64,000 nt of DNA from CAIKLP01 sp965279595 (GTDB lineage: Bacteria > Bacteroidota > Bacteroidia > Sphingobacteriales > Sphingobacteriaceae), in contig OZ257246.1 of NCBI GenBank assembly GCA_965279595.1, forward strand, positions 2,764,450 through 2,828,449, written 5' to 3'. Below are positions 42,913 to 51,166 of the stretch, one piece after another. Each line of letters starts with the position of its first letter. Position 1 is the stretch's first letter. The notes beneath the pieces were generated by a model. The model made no database searches. It saw only the letters and a list, made by a program, of their open reading frames with translations, and was not told the origin of the DNA. The translations under genes were made by a program, and so were the position numbers.

Positions 42913-43620
42913 ATGGGAAGAGCATTCGAATTTCGTAAAGAGCGTAAAATGAAACGTTGGGGTAAAATGGCTAAAACATTTACCCGTATAGGAAAAGATA
43001 TTGTAATGGCAGTGAAAGCTGGCGGACCAAACCCGGAAACCAATGCGCGCTTACGTGTGGTGATTCAAAATGGTAAAGGCGCCAACATGCCTAAAGATAG
43101 AATTGAAAGTGCCATTAAACGTGCCTCTTCTAAAGACGAAAAAGATTACGAAGAAATTGTTTACGAAGGTTATGCTCCTTATGGTGTTGCTATTTTAGTA
43201 GAAACCTCAACTGATAATATTAACCGTACCGTTGCCAATGTGCGCAGTTATTTTGCCAAATACAATGGTAGTTTAGGAACAACTGGATCACTTAATTTTG
43301 TATTTGAAAGAAAAGCAGTTTTCAGAATCAGTGCCGAAGGTATTGATCCCGATGAAATTGAATTAGAATTAATTGATTTTGGTGCGGAAGAAATTGAAGT
43401 AGATGAAAATGAAATTGTGATTTATACCGCCTTCGAAGAATTCGGTCACATGCAAAAAATATTAGAGGAAAAAGGAATCAACATCATTAGTTCTGAATTA
43501 CAAAGATTCCCGCTAAGCACTGTAGAAGTTACCGATGAACAACGCGCCGAAATTGATAAACTGATTGATAGAATGGATGAGGATGATGATGTGAATGAGG
43601 TGTACCACAACATGGGATAA
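42913..43620 (+). CDS. yebC: YebC/TACO1-family regulator
   Basis: A 235-residue YebC protein with the three family domains: helical N-terminus (MGRAFEFRKERKMKRWGKMAK, TFTRIGKDI, then PNPETNARLR and NMPKDRIESAIKRAS), a central ferredoxin-like domain (about 80-130, EGYAPYGVAILVE) and an acidic third domain. The Bacteroidota form begins MGRAFEFRK where E. coli has MAGHSKW. It was described as a transcription factor; recent work on homologues links it to translation through polyproline stretches. Confidence 0.93.
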   Translation: MGRAFEFRKERKMKRWGKMAKTFTRIGKDIVMAVKAGGPNPETNARLRVVIQNGKGANMPKDRIESAIKRASSKDEKDYEEIVYEGYAPYGVAILVETSTDNINRTVANVRSYFAKYNGSLGTTGSLNFVFERKAVFRISAEGIDPDEIELELIDFGAEEIEVDENEIVIYTAFEEFGHMQKILEEKGINIISSELQRFPLSTVEVTDEQRAEIDKLIDRMDEDDDVNEVYHNMG

Positions 43621-43623
43621 AAA

Positions 43624-43880
43624 AAAGTGATGAGTTTTGAGTGATGAATTTTGAATTATTCTTCGAACTTCAAAATACTTAGCTAGCTTCAAAGCATAGC
43701 ATCAGAATAATTCAAAATTCAACATTATTTTAATTAACATTCAAAACTCATCACTCAAAACTCATCACTTTTCTCATCACTATTTTTTTCATCACCTTAC
43801 TAAATATCAATTCAAAATTCAACATTATTTTAATTAACATTCAAAATTCATCACTCAAAATTCATCACTTTTCTCATCAC
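43624..43880. repeat. family C heptad inverted repeat between convergent yebC and rsmB-like gene
   Basis: The left arm GTGATGAGTTTTGAGTGATG, AATTTTGAATT (about 43627-43660) has heptads GTGATGA and ATTTTGA; the right arms CATTCAAAACTCATCACTCA (about 43738-43770) and CATTCAAAATTCATCACTCA (about 43837-43868) occur twice, 99-100 bases apart. It may fold into a bidirectional terminator hairpin. Confidence 0.7.
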
Positions 43881-43885
43881 TTTTT

Positions 43886-45037
43886 TTATCTATTGTTTAC
43901 CAGTCTCGCCACAAACATCGTATCCGCCTTACTCGCATACCCTTTAATAAGTTCTGAACCTTCCAATTTCAGTGGGTATTTCTCTAGCATCATTTTCACT
44001 TGCTCTTCATTTTCTTCTTTAAAAACGGAGCAGGTAATATAGATCAGTGGAGCGCCTGGTTTTAGAAATTGAATGACGTTATCGATGATGTTTTTTTGCA
44101 GTTCGGCAAAGTATTCAATTTTATCTTCTTTGAATTGGCTAATCATTTCAGGGGTTCTAGACCAAGTGCCTGAACCAGTACAAGGTGCATCTAAAATAAT
44201 TCCATCAACACTTCCTTTTTCTATGGAGCCTACTTCTGCTAATAAATCAATGATGCGTCGGTTGTATTTAGTGATGCCTGCTCTTTTAAAACGCTCATCT
44301 AAATTCATTAAAATAGAATCACGTATATCAGAAGCGAAAATGCGAACACTGGGTTCTAATTGATGCAACAATAAACTTTTCCCTCCACTGGCTGCACAGC
44401 AATCCCACCAAAAATCATTGGGCTTGGGTTGAAAATAAGTAGCTGTATGTTGTGATGATTGATCTTGAATTTCAAATAAATATTCTTCTGATTCCAATTT
44501 GGTATTATTCTTTAATCGGAAACAGTTGCCTTCCTGAACGTAGGCTATAGCTTGTGTTTCAAGCAAGGCAATTAATTTTGCTTCTTTCCCTTTGATGGCT
44601 CTGATATACAAATCAGGTTGATTCATTTGCGCATTTAAAAATTCCATTTCATCAATACCTTCCGAGAGATGTTGCGTAAAAGGGAATATTTGTTTCCAAT
44701 CAAAGTCTTGATATTTTTCTTTCAGCAATTGAATTTTATCTTCTATACTCAAAGAGAATTGATTGGCAAATTCAGGCTTGAAATAAATAACAAAGGGATC
44801 ATCTTCATGACTTGTGAGAAATAAAGCAAGCATCAATCGCTCTTCAATTGCCAAATCATTCAAACAATTTCCTAAACGATAATAACTATAAATGGCTTGC
44901 GATAAATTCTTGCGATCGCGGGAACCCATTTGTTTATTCCTTTTGAAAAACTCTGGTAAAAATTTAGTGATCGGACGATCATTGGGAAATAATTCCATGA
45001 ACTCCTTAAAAATACGTAATCGGTTATCGAATATCAT
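43886..45037 (-). CDS. RsmB/NOP2-family rRNA m5C methyltransferase
   Basis: A 383-residue class I SAM enzyme. The N-terminal NusB-like part (about 1-120) is followed by the methylase domain: motif I region DCCAASGGKSLLL, motif IV DAPCTGSGTWSRTPE (catalytic PC) and motif VI YITCSVFKEENEEQV (TC). This two-cysteine pattern defines RNA m5C methyltransferases; 16S rRNA C967-type position is likely but the site is not proven. Its start overlaps the stop of the preceding gene (ATGA). Confidence 0.9.
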   Translation of the reverse strand: MIFDNRLRIFKEFMELFPNDRPITKFLPEFFKRNKQMGSRDRKNLSQAIYSYYRLGNCLNDLAIEERLMLALFLTSHEDDPFVIYFKPEFANQFSLSIEDKIQLLKEKYQDFDWKQIFPFTQHLSEGIDEMEFLNAQMNQPDLYIRAIKGKEAKLIALLETQAIAYVQEGNCFRLKNNTKLESEEYLFEIQDQSSQHTATYFQPKPNDFWWDCCAASGGKSLLLHQLEPSVRIFASDIRDSILMNLDERFKRAGITKYNRRIIDLLAEVGSIEKGSVDGIILDAPCTGSGTWSRTPEMISQFKEDKIEYFAELQKNIIDNVIQFLKPGAPLIYITCSVFKEENEEQVKMMLEKYPLKLEGSELIKGYASKADTMFVARLVNNR

Positions 45038-46227
45038 CGAATGGGTTTGAGATGGAAATCTTGATACTTCAAGATAAATAAAGCAGCGTTTTTATTGGAA
45101 TTCTGACGATTTTCTTTATAATTATAAATACTACCTAAGCCGCTAGCAGGCTTGATTTTGTTCATCATTTTTTGATTGTCTTTCAAATAAGCTTGAATAA
45201 AATACATGGCTTGATCAAACCCTCTGAAAGCTAAATCTTGTGGTTCGGTATGGTAAATATCTCTGTATTGATTGACAAAATTTTGAGTAGATGCATTACT
45301 ATAATCCACATAAAAAGAAGAACTCACATGCACTTTATAACGTACTAATAATTCAGGGTCGATGGTTTGAAAATCAATCCATTTTGGATGAACTAATAAA
45401 GTAATGGGATATTGATCTTTAAAAGTATTTAAATGCTTAAATAATGTAATGGCAAATGCTTGATCAGAAGAAGGAACTAAAATATAATTCTCTTGATTTT
45501 TGTTAAGCAATGCTTGTAATGGAGCCAACTTTTGTTTGCTGACTAATATTTCTGTTTTGGTATTCTTTTTATCTAAACTATCCATCACTTTGATAAATGT
45601 TTTAGTATATCTAGCTTCTGAAAGCAGTCCATTGCGAACGATGATATAATTTTTCATCTTCAATTCTTCTTTAGCCGCAACAGCCATTTGACGAGCATGC
45701 TCCTCTAAAGTATTATTCGCCATAATAAATTGAGGATTTTTAAAATGATCTAAACTTAATGGAGAGATAGGTGAAACAACAGGGATTTGATGTTTTTTAA
45801 TAAATGGATTGATGACTGAAAATTCATTTGGATAAAATGGACCAAACACTAAATTGGAATTTAAAAATTCAGGCACTTGTAGAACTTGTGTAATGGCTAC
45901 CGAATCATTTTCTGAATCATACACTTGCAATTGAATATGAACTCCTAATTTCTTTAAAGAATCTAAAGCCAAATAAAATCCACGATAATAATCAATGGCT
46001 AAATTAGAGCGATCAAAATCCTTTTGATTGAGGATGGTATTGGGATCTAAATTTTGAAATTGAAAGGGTAATAATAAGCTGATATTGATTTCTTCTCCAG
46101 CTTGTCCAATACTTCCATTACTTTCTAATTGTGCAAAAAGAAAATGACATTGAAAAAGAAAAAAAACGCTTAAAATAATTTTTTTATTCCCACTCAATTG
46201 TTGCAGGAGGTTTTGAACTGATATCAT
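45034..46227 (-). CDS. type-1 periplasmic binding-protein-like protein
   Basis: A 397-residue protein with a signal peptide (ending CHFLFAQ) and a Leu/Ile/Val-binding-protein fold (DSENDSVAITQVLQVPEF, NLVFGPFYPNEFSVINPF, PVVSPISPLSLDHF, and AFRGFDQAMYFIQAYLK near the end). In many Bacteroidota this domain is fused to LysM; no LysM is present here. Not linked to ABC transporter genes, so probably a cell-wall or sensory role. The ATG overlaps guaA by 44 bases; TTG at 46197 would give a shorter signal peptide. Confidence 0.75.
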   Translation of the reverse strand: MISVQNLLQQLSGNKKIILSVFFLFQCHFLFAQLESNGSIGQAGEEINISLLLPFQFQNLDPNTILNQKDFDRSNLAIDYYRGFYLALDSLKKLGVHIQLQVYDSENDSVAITQVLQVPEFLNSNLVFGPFYPNEFSVINPFIKKHQIPVVSPISPLSLDHFKNPQFIMANNTLEEHARQMAVAAKEELKMKNYIIVRNGLLSEARYTKTFIKVMDSLDKKNTKTEILVSKQKLAPLQALLNKNQENYILVPSSDQAFAITLFKHLNTFKDQYPITLLVHPKWIDFQTIDPELLVRYKVHVSSSFYVDYSNASTQNFVNQYRDIYHTEPQDLAFRGFDQAMYFIQAYLKDNQKMMNKIKPASGLGSIYNYKENRQNSNKNAALFILKYQDFHLKPIR

Positions 46228-47713
46228 ACACCACTCTATTTACGCCTTTAACTTGGTTAATAATTTCATTCGATATTTTAGCCAATAAATCATAAGGTAT
46301 GTGAGACCAATCGGCAGTCATACCATCAACAGATTCAACCGCTCGCAAAGCAACCACATGCTCGTAGGTTCTTTCATCACCCATCACCCCTACTGATTGC
46401 ACCGGTAAAAAAATCACCCCTGCTTGCCAAATTTTATCATACCATCCTGATTCTTTCAAATTGTTGATATAGATTGCATCGGCTTCTTGTAAGATAGCAA
46501 TTTTTTCTTTGGTCACTTCTCCTAAAATACGAATACCTAAACCTGGTCCGGGGAAAGGATGGCGATTCAATATTTTGGGATCAATACCTAAGGAGTGCCC
46601 AACTCTTCTTACTTCATCTTTAAATAAAGTGTTCAAAGGTTCAACCACTTTTAACTTCATAAAATCTGGCAAACCGCCCACATTATGATGTGATTTAATA
46701 GTAGCCGAAGGACCTTTCACTGAAACAGATTCAATTACATCGGGGTATATAGTTCCTTGCCCTAACCATTTTACATTTTGAATTAAATGTGACTCCGCAT
46801 CGAACACATCAATGAAAACTTTGCCAATGGCTTTACGTTTCAATTCTGGATCAGACAAGCCATTTAATTCTGCATAAAATAATTCTTTGGCATCAACCCC
46901 TTTCACATTCAATCCCATGTGTTTATAGGATTCTAATACTTCTGCAAATTCGTTTTTTCTTAATAAACCATTATCTACAAATATGCAATGCAAATTTTTC
47001 CCAATGGCTTTATGTAATAAAATGGCAGCAACTGATGAATCCACTCCGCCTGAAAGTCCTAATACCACTTGATCATCGCCCAATTGCGCTTTTAAATTGG
47101 CAATGGTGGTGCTTACAAATGCATCAGGTGTCCAGTTCTGTTTACATTGACAAATATCAACTAAGAAATTTTGCAATAACTGTTTTCCTTCGGTTGAATG
47201 GGTTACTTCAGGATGAAATTGTATGCCATAAGTTTGAGTATTTTCAATTTGAAAAGCGGCCACTTTTACATTGCTTGTACTTGCAATAATTTGAAAATTA
47301 GCAGGTATTTCAGCAATGGTATCCGCATGCGACATCCATACTTGGGTATCTAAGGAAATGGATTTCATTAATTTATTATCCGATTTGATAAAATTCAAAT
47401 TGGCTCTACCATATTCTCTGATTTTAGATGGAGATACATTTCCACCCGACATTTGTGCCATTAATTGTGCTCCATAACAAACCCCTAATAATGGGTATTT
47501 TGCTGCGATGATTTGAAAGTCAACTTGAGGTGCATTTTCTTCTCTAACAGAATGTGGACTACCTGATAAGATTACTCCTTTTACCGAATCGTCCATTTCT
47601 GGCACATGGTGATAGGGATGAATTTCGCAATAAACATTCAATTCTCTTACTCTACGAGCAATTAATTGGGTGTATTGTGACCCAAAATCGAGGATAATAA
47701 TTTTTTCTGGCAT
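46184..47713 (-). CDS. guaA: GMP synthase (glutamine-hydrolysing)
   Basis: A 509-residue GuaA converting XMP to GMP. Class I amidotransferase domain (1-195) with catalytic Cys in GVCYGAQLMA and the His/Glu in FHPEVTHS; ATP-pyrophosphatase domain with P-loop LSGGVDSSV (about 220); dimerisation domain ending PPATIEWE. A TATCTTTG box ends only six bases before the ATG, so its mRNA should be nearly leaderless. Confidence 0.97.
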   Translation of the reverse strand: MPEKIIILDFGSQYTQLIARRVRELNVYCEIHPYHHVPEMDDSVKGVILSGSPHSVREENAPQVDFQIIAAKYPLLGVCYGAQLMAQMSGGNVSPSKIREYGRANLNFIKSDNKLMKSISLDTQVWMSHADTIAEIPANFQIIASTSNVKVAAFQIENTQTYGIQFHPEVTHSTEGKQLLQNFLVDICQCKQNWTPDAFVSTTIANLKAQLGDDQVVLGLSGGVDSSVAAILLHKAIGKNLHCIFVDNGLLRKNEFAEVLESYKHMGLNVKGVDAKELFYAELNGLSDPELKRKAIGKVFIDVFDAESHLIQNVKWLGQGTIYPDVIESVSVKGPSATIKSHHNVGGLPDFMKLKVVEPLNTLFKDEVRRVGHSLGIDPKILNRHPFPGPGLGIRILGEVTKEKIAILQEADAIYINNLKESGWYDKIWQAGVIFLPVQSVGVMGDERTYEHVVALRAVESVDGMTADWSHIPYDLLAKISNEIINQVKGVNRVVYDISSKPPATIEWE

Positions 47714-47718
47714 GGAGG

Positions 47719-47726
47719 CAAAGATA
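47719..47726 (-). promoter_or_regulatory. guaA promoter -7 element TATCTTTG
   Basis: CAAAGATA on the plus strand. Its last base is six bases from the guaA ATG (47713), so transcription would start at or within a base or two of the start codon. Confidence 0.7.
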
Positions 47727-47796
47727 CCATTTCGATTGGAAAATGGAAGGTTAAAGAGGCAAAAGAAAGCATTCCTTTAGCATTAAATAGAAGGAA

Positions 47797-48270
47797 TTAA
47801 TTGCTGTTATTCATTTGCAAGCACTCCACTCCAAAACGGTTTAAAAAATCAACTCCTTCATCAGTAGGTAAGCCTTTATAGGCTGCATAAGAAGCATGGA
47901 AATAAACTTTTTTAATACCTGAGGAGAAAATAAGTCGAGCACAACTGATGCAAGGAGACAGCGTACAATACAAAGTAGCTCCTTCTAATTGCGAGCCATT
48001 TTTAACAGCATATAAAATGGCATTTTCTTCGGCATGCAAGGCAAGGGAGCAACTGTTTTTTGAATCGCGCGGACAACCCGTTTCTGGAAACTCTTCATCA
48101 CAATTATGAGTGCCTGCTGGTGGACCATTATATCCTATAGAAATGATCCTAGTATCTTTTGTAAGCACTGCGCCCACTTGTGCTTTTACACAATGTGAAC
48201 GTTGCGCTAAATCAATAGCCAAGTTCATAAATATTTCTTCAAAAGCAGGTCGTTTCTTTAATTCAAACAT
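47797..48270 (-). CDS. deoxycytidylate (dCMP) deaminase family protein
   Basis: A 157-residue zinc deaminase. LHAEENAIL holds the zinc His and catalytic Glu and LSPCISCARL the two zinc cysteines; TGCPRDSKNSC carries extra cysteines of the dCMP deaminase branch (ComEB-like), which makes dUMP for dTMP synthesis. ATG 48270 (MFELKKRP) is preferred to the upstream frame opening. Confidence 0.9.
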   Translation of the reverse strand: MFELKKRPAFEEIFMNLAIDLAQRSHCVKAQVGAVLTKDTRIISIGYNGPPAGTHNCDEEFPETGCPRDSKNSCSLALHAEENAILYAVKNGSQLEGATLYCTLSPCISCARLIFSSGIKKVYFHASYAAYKGLPTDEGVDFLNRFGVECLQMNNSN

Positions 48271-48472
48271 AGCTTGCAAGTTTAAAAATTAAAATTCAAT
48301 AATTGATTGTTGATGTGAAATCAAAAGATAATAAAATAGAAAATTTCATTTCTCCATCTAATATCGCTTGAATGACCTTTCCCAAAAAATAATATTCGGC
48401 AATGCAATCCGTGAAAAGATGTGAAAATCACGTTTTTTTTTTACATTTTTACATAACAGACAACAATCATTT

Positions 48473-49102
48473 ATGATTCAAGTATTATTTGCTGCAATTG
48501 GTGCTGGTTTACTGATGACCATTATGACAGGGCCTGCTTTTTTCTCTTTATTGAGAACTAGCATTCAAAAAGGATTTATTGCAGGGGCAGGATTTGCATT
48601 AGGTGTATTTACTGCCGATTTAATTTTTGTAACTATTACTGTTTTAGGTGCAAGCTTACTTACAGATTTAACGGAATACCAAGATTACATTGCATTTATA
48701 GGCAGTTTATTTTTAGCCACCATTGGCTATCGCTATTTCAGTAAAAAAGAAGAAAAAATAGAGGATAGCAATATCAAAGAAATTACCATCAGCAAACTGA
48801 AAATATTTGGTTATTACTTTAAAGGGTTCTTCATGAATTTACTAAACCCTGGTATGTTATTTTATTGGATTGGTTTAGTAAGTTATTTAGGCACGAGTGG
48901 AAGTTATTCTCCAGAAGAAATAAAAATATTTTTAATCACCTCCATGATTACGGTTTTATCAACCGATTTAATTAAAGCTTATGCGGCTTCTAAAATGCGA
49001 CACATGTTTAGTCACAAAGTAATTCATTGGATGAATAGAATTGTGGGACTTGCCTTGATAGTGTTTGCCATGGTGATTATTGCAAAAGTACTTTTGTTTT
49101 AA
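48473..49102 (+). CDS. LysE/RhtB-family amino acid exporter
   Basis: A 209-residue, six-helix membrane protein; TGPAFFSLLRTSIQKGFIAG (about 19-38) and FFMNLLNPGMLFYWIGL (about 119-135) are LysE-superfamily motifs. It exports amino acids or related solutes; the substrate is not evident. Convergent with purF. Confidence 0.88.
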   Translation: MIQVLFAAIGAGLLMTIMTGPAFFSLLRTSIQKGFIAGAGFALGVFTADLIFVTITVLGASLLTDLTEYQDYIAFIGSLFLATIGYRYFSKKEEKIEDSNIKEITISKLKIFGYYFKGFFMNLLNPGMLFYWIGLVSYLGTSGSYSPEEIKIFLITSMITVLSTDLIKAYAASKMRHMFSHKVIHWMNRIVGLALIVFAMVIIAKVLLF

Positions 49103-49126
49103 TTCAAAATAATCAACCATAAAAAA

Positions 49127-49165
49127 AAGCGTTGCTGAAAAATATTCAACAACGCTTCTTTTTTT
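49127..49165. terminator. bidirectional terminator between lysE-like gene and purF
   Basis: AAGCGTTG (49127-49134) pairs with CAACGCTT (49150-49157), the stem continuing inward as CTGAA/TTCAA with one mismatch. T runs follow on the plus strand (49158-49165) and an A run (49121-49128) serves the minus strand, so it can end both genes. Confidence 0.88.
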
Positions 49166-49172
49166 ATTTTGA

Positions 49173-51074
49173 TTAATAAGCTCTTTTGTTTTTGCCTTCC
49201 ATATAATTGATGAATGCATTGTTAACTACTTTCATTCCACCTGCTGTTGGGAAATCGCCTGAGAAATACCAATCGCCTGTATTATCAGGACATGCGATAT
49301 GCAAATCTTCAATGCTTTGATAGATAACTTCTACCTCTGCTTGTATATCATCAGGTCTAACAATCTGAGCAATTTTTGCGGAGATTTGTGCAGCTGTAAA
49401 TGGCTTATAAATATCTTTTACAAAATTTCTAATTTCATTGGATGGTAATGATTCTTGCAATTTGCAACGCTCATAAACTTCTTGTATCAATTGCTCTTTT
49501 CCATTTTCTTTTAACAATTCAATGGCGGCTGCAAAGGCAACAAACTCGCCCATTCTCGACATGTCAATTCCATAACAATCGGGGTAACGAATTTGAGGTG
49601 CGGAAGAAACAATAATTATTTTCTTCGGACCTAAACGATCTAATATTCTTAAAATACTTTGCTTTAAAGTAGTTCCTCTTACAATGGAATCATCTAATAC
49701 TACCAAGGTATCTACATCTCTTTTCACCACTCCATAAGTAGTATCATAAATATGTGCTACCATGTCTTTACGATCTTCATCTTGTGTAATGAAGGTTCGG
49801 AGTTTGGCATCTTTTAAAGTAATCTTTTCAACCCTTGGCGACATACTTAATAACTTCTCTAATTTTTCATTAGACAAATCTTTTTGATGATTAAGTATTT
49901 TTTCTTTTTGATATTTTCGAATATGTTTATGTAAGCCTTCTACCATTCCGTAAAATGCTACTTCAGCAGTATTTGGAATATAAGAGAATACGGTATTTTC
50001 TAAATCGTGATTAATGGATGTTAAAATTTTATCAACTAAAACTCTACCTAATTGTTTACGTTCTTTGTATATGCTGGCATCATTCCCTCTTGAAAAATAA
50101 ATACGTTCAAATGAACAAGCTTTTTTCTCAGTAGGTTCTTTAAATTGAATTTCGCTTACTTGCCCGTTACGCTTAATGATTAAAGCATGCCCAGGTTTTA
50201 CTTCATAAATTTCTTCAATAGGAACATTGAAAGCAGTTTGAATAGCTGGTCTTTCAGAAGTAACCACAACCACTTCATCATTTTGATAATAAAAAGCTGG
50301 ACGAATACCAGATGGATCGCGCATGACAAAGGCATCACCATGACCAATCATACCGCAAATGGTATAACCACCATCCCAATTTCTTGCCGAGCGATTTAAT
50401 ATATTCGATACATCTATATGTTCAGCAATTAAATGAGAAATCTCCACATTGCTATGACCCAATGATTTATAGTAATCAAACAATCGTTGATTTTCATCAT
50501 CTAAGAAATGGCCTATTTTTTCTAATACCGTAATGGTATCCGCCTTTTCTTTAGGATGTTGACCTAATTCATACAACTGCTCCAAAAGCTCATCCACATT
50601 GGTCATATTGAAATTACCTGCAATAATTAAATTTCGGGTAATCCAATTGTTTTGTCTTAAAAAAGGATGACAATTTTCGATGTTATTTCCACCAAAAGTT
50701 CCATAACGTAAATGCCCTAAAAGCAATTCACCTATATAAGGTGCATTGGCTTTCAGCCATTCTGGATTTTGATAATCTACCGGATGTAAAGCTTCTACTT
50801 CAATTAATCGATCTTGCACATGATCAAATATTTCGGCAACTGCATTTTTAGAGGTAGAACGGTGACGGCTGATATACCTATCACCTGGAGGAGTATCTAA
50901 TTTAATGGTCGCAATACCTGCTCCGTCTTGTCCACGGTTCTGTTGTTTCGACATCAAAAGAAATAATTTATTCAGCCCATAAGTGGACGAACCGTATTTT
51001 TCTTGATAAAATGCTAATGGTTTTTTTAATCGGATAAGTGCAATTCCACACTCGTGTTTGATACTATCGCTCAT
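49173..51074 (-). CDS. purF: amidophosphoribosyltransferase (PurF)
   Basis: A 633-residue PurF, first step of purine synthesis (PRPP plus glutamine to phosphoribosylamine). A short propeptide precedes the nucleophile Cys9 (HECGIALIRL), the Ntn-amidotransferase domain runs to about 310, and the phosphoribosyl domain has the PRPP loop VVLDDSIVRGTTLKQ. It is about 130 residues longer than the E. coli protein, as in other Bacteroidota, chiefly through an insertion before the PRPP loop and extra C-terminal sequence. Confidence 0.94.
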   Translation of the reverse strand: MSDSIKHECGIALIRLKKPLAFYQEKYGSSTYGLNKLFLLMSKQQNRGQDGAGIATIKLDTPPGDRYISRHRSTSKNAVAEIFDHVQDRLIEVEALHPVDYQNPEWLKANAPYIGELLLGHLRYGTFGGNNIENCHPFLRQNNWITRNLIIAGNFNMTNVDELLEQLYELGQHPKEKADTITVLEKIGHFLDDENQRLFDYYKSLGHSNVEISHLIAEHIDVSNILNRSARNWDGGYTICGMIGHGDAFVMRDPSGIRPAFYYQNDEVVVVTSERPAIQTAFNVPIEEIYEVKPGHALIIKRNGQVSEIQFKEPTEKKACSFERIYFSRGNDASIYKERKQLGRVLVDKILTSINHDLENTVFSYIPNTAEVAFYGMVEGLHKHIRKYQKEKILNHQKDLSNEKLEKLLSMSPRVEKITLKDAKLRTFITQDEDRKDMVAHIYDTTYGVVKRDVDTLVVLDDSIVRGTTLKQSILRILDRLGPKKIIIVSSAPQIRYPDCYGIDMSRMGEFVAFAAAIELLKENGKEQLIQEVYERCKLQESLPSNEIRNFVKDIYKPFTAAQISAKIAQIVRPDDIQAEVEVIYQSIEDLHIACPDNTGDWYFSGDFPTAGGMKVVNNAFINYMEGKNKRAY

Positions 51075-51091
51075 CGTTGGTTTCTAAGATG

Positions 51092-51099
51092 CAAAGATA
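51092..51099 (-). promoter_or_regulatory. purF promoter -7 element TATCTTTG
   Basis: CAAAGATA on the plus strand, 18 nt before the purF ATG. The leader is about 12 nt, so no purine riboswitch can be present. Confidence 0.7.
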
Positions 51100-51166
51100 T
51101 AAAACTAACCCCAAATTGAAACGGATTGTTTGCTAGAAAAAATAAAAAATGAAAAGCGCTTGACAA

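Noticed and set aside
51075..51166. Purine riboswitch before purF or guaA
   Set aside because: Promoter boxes leave leaders of about 12 and 0-2 bases, too short for an aptamer.
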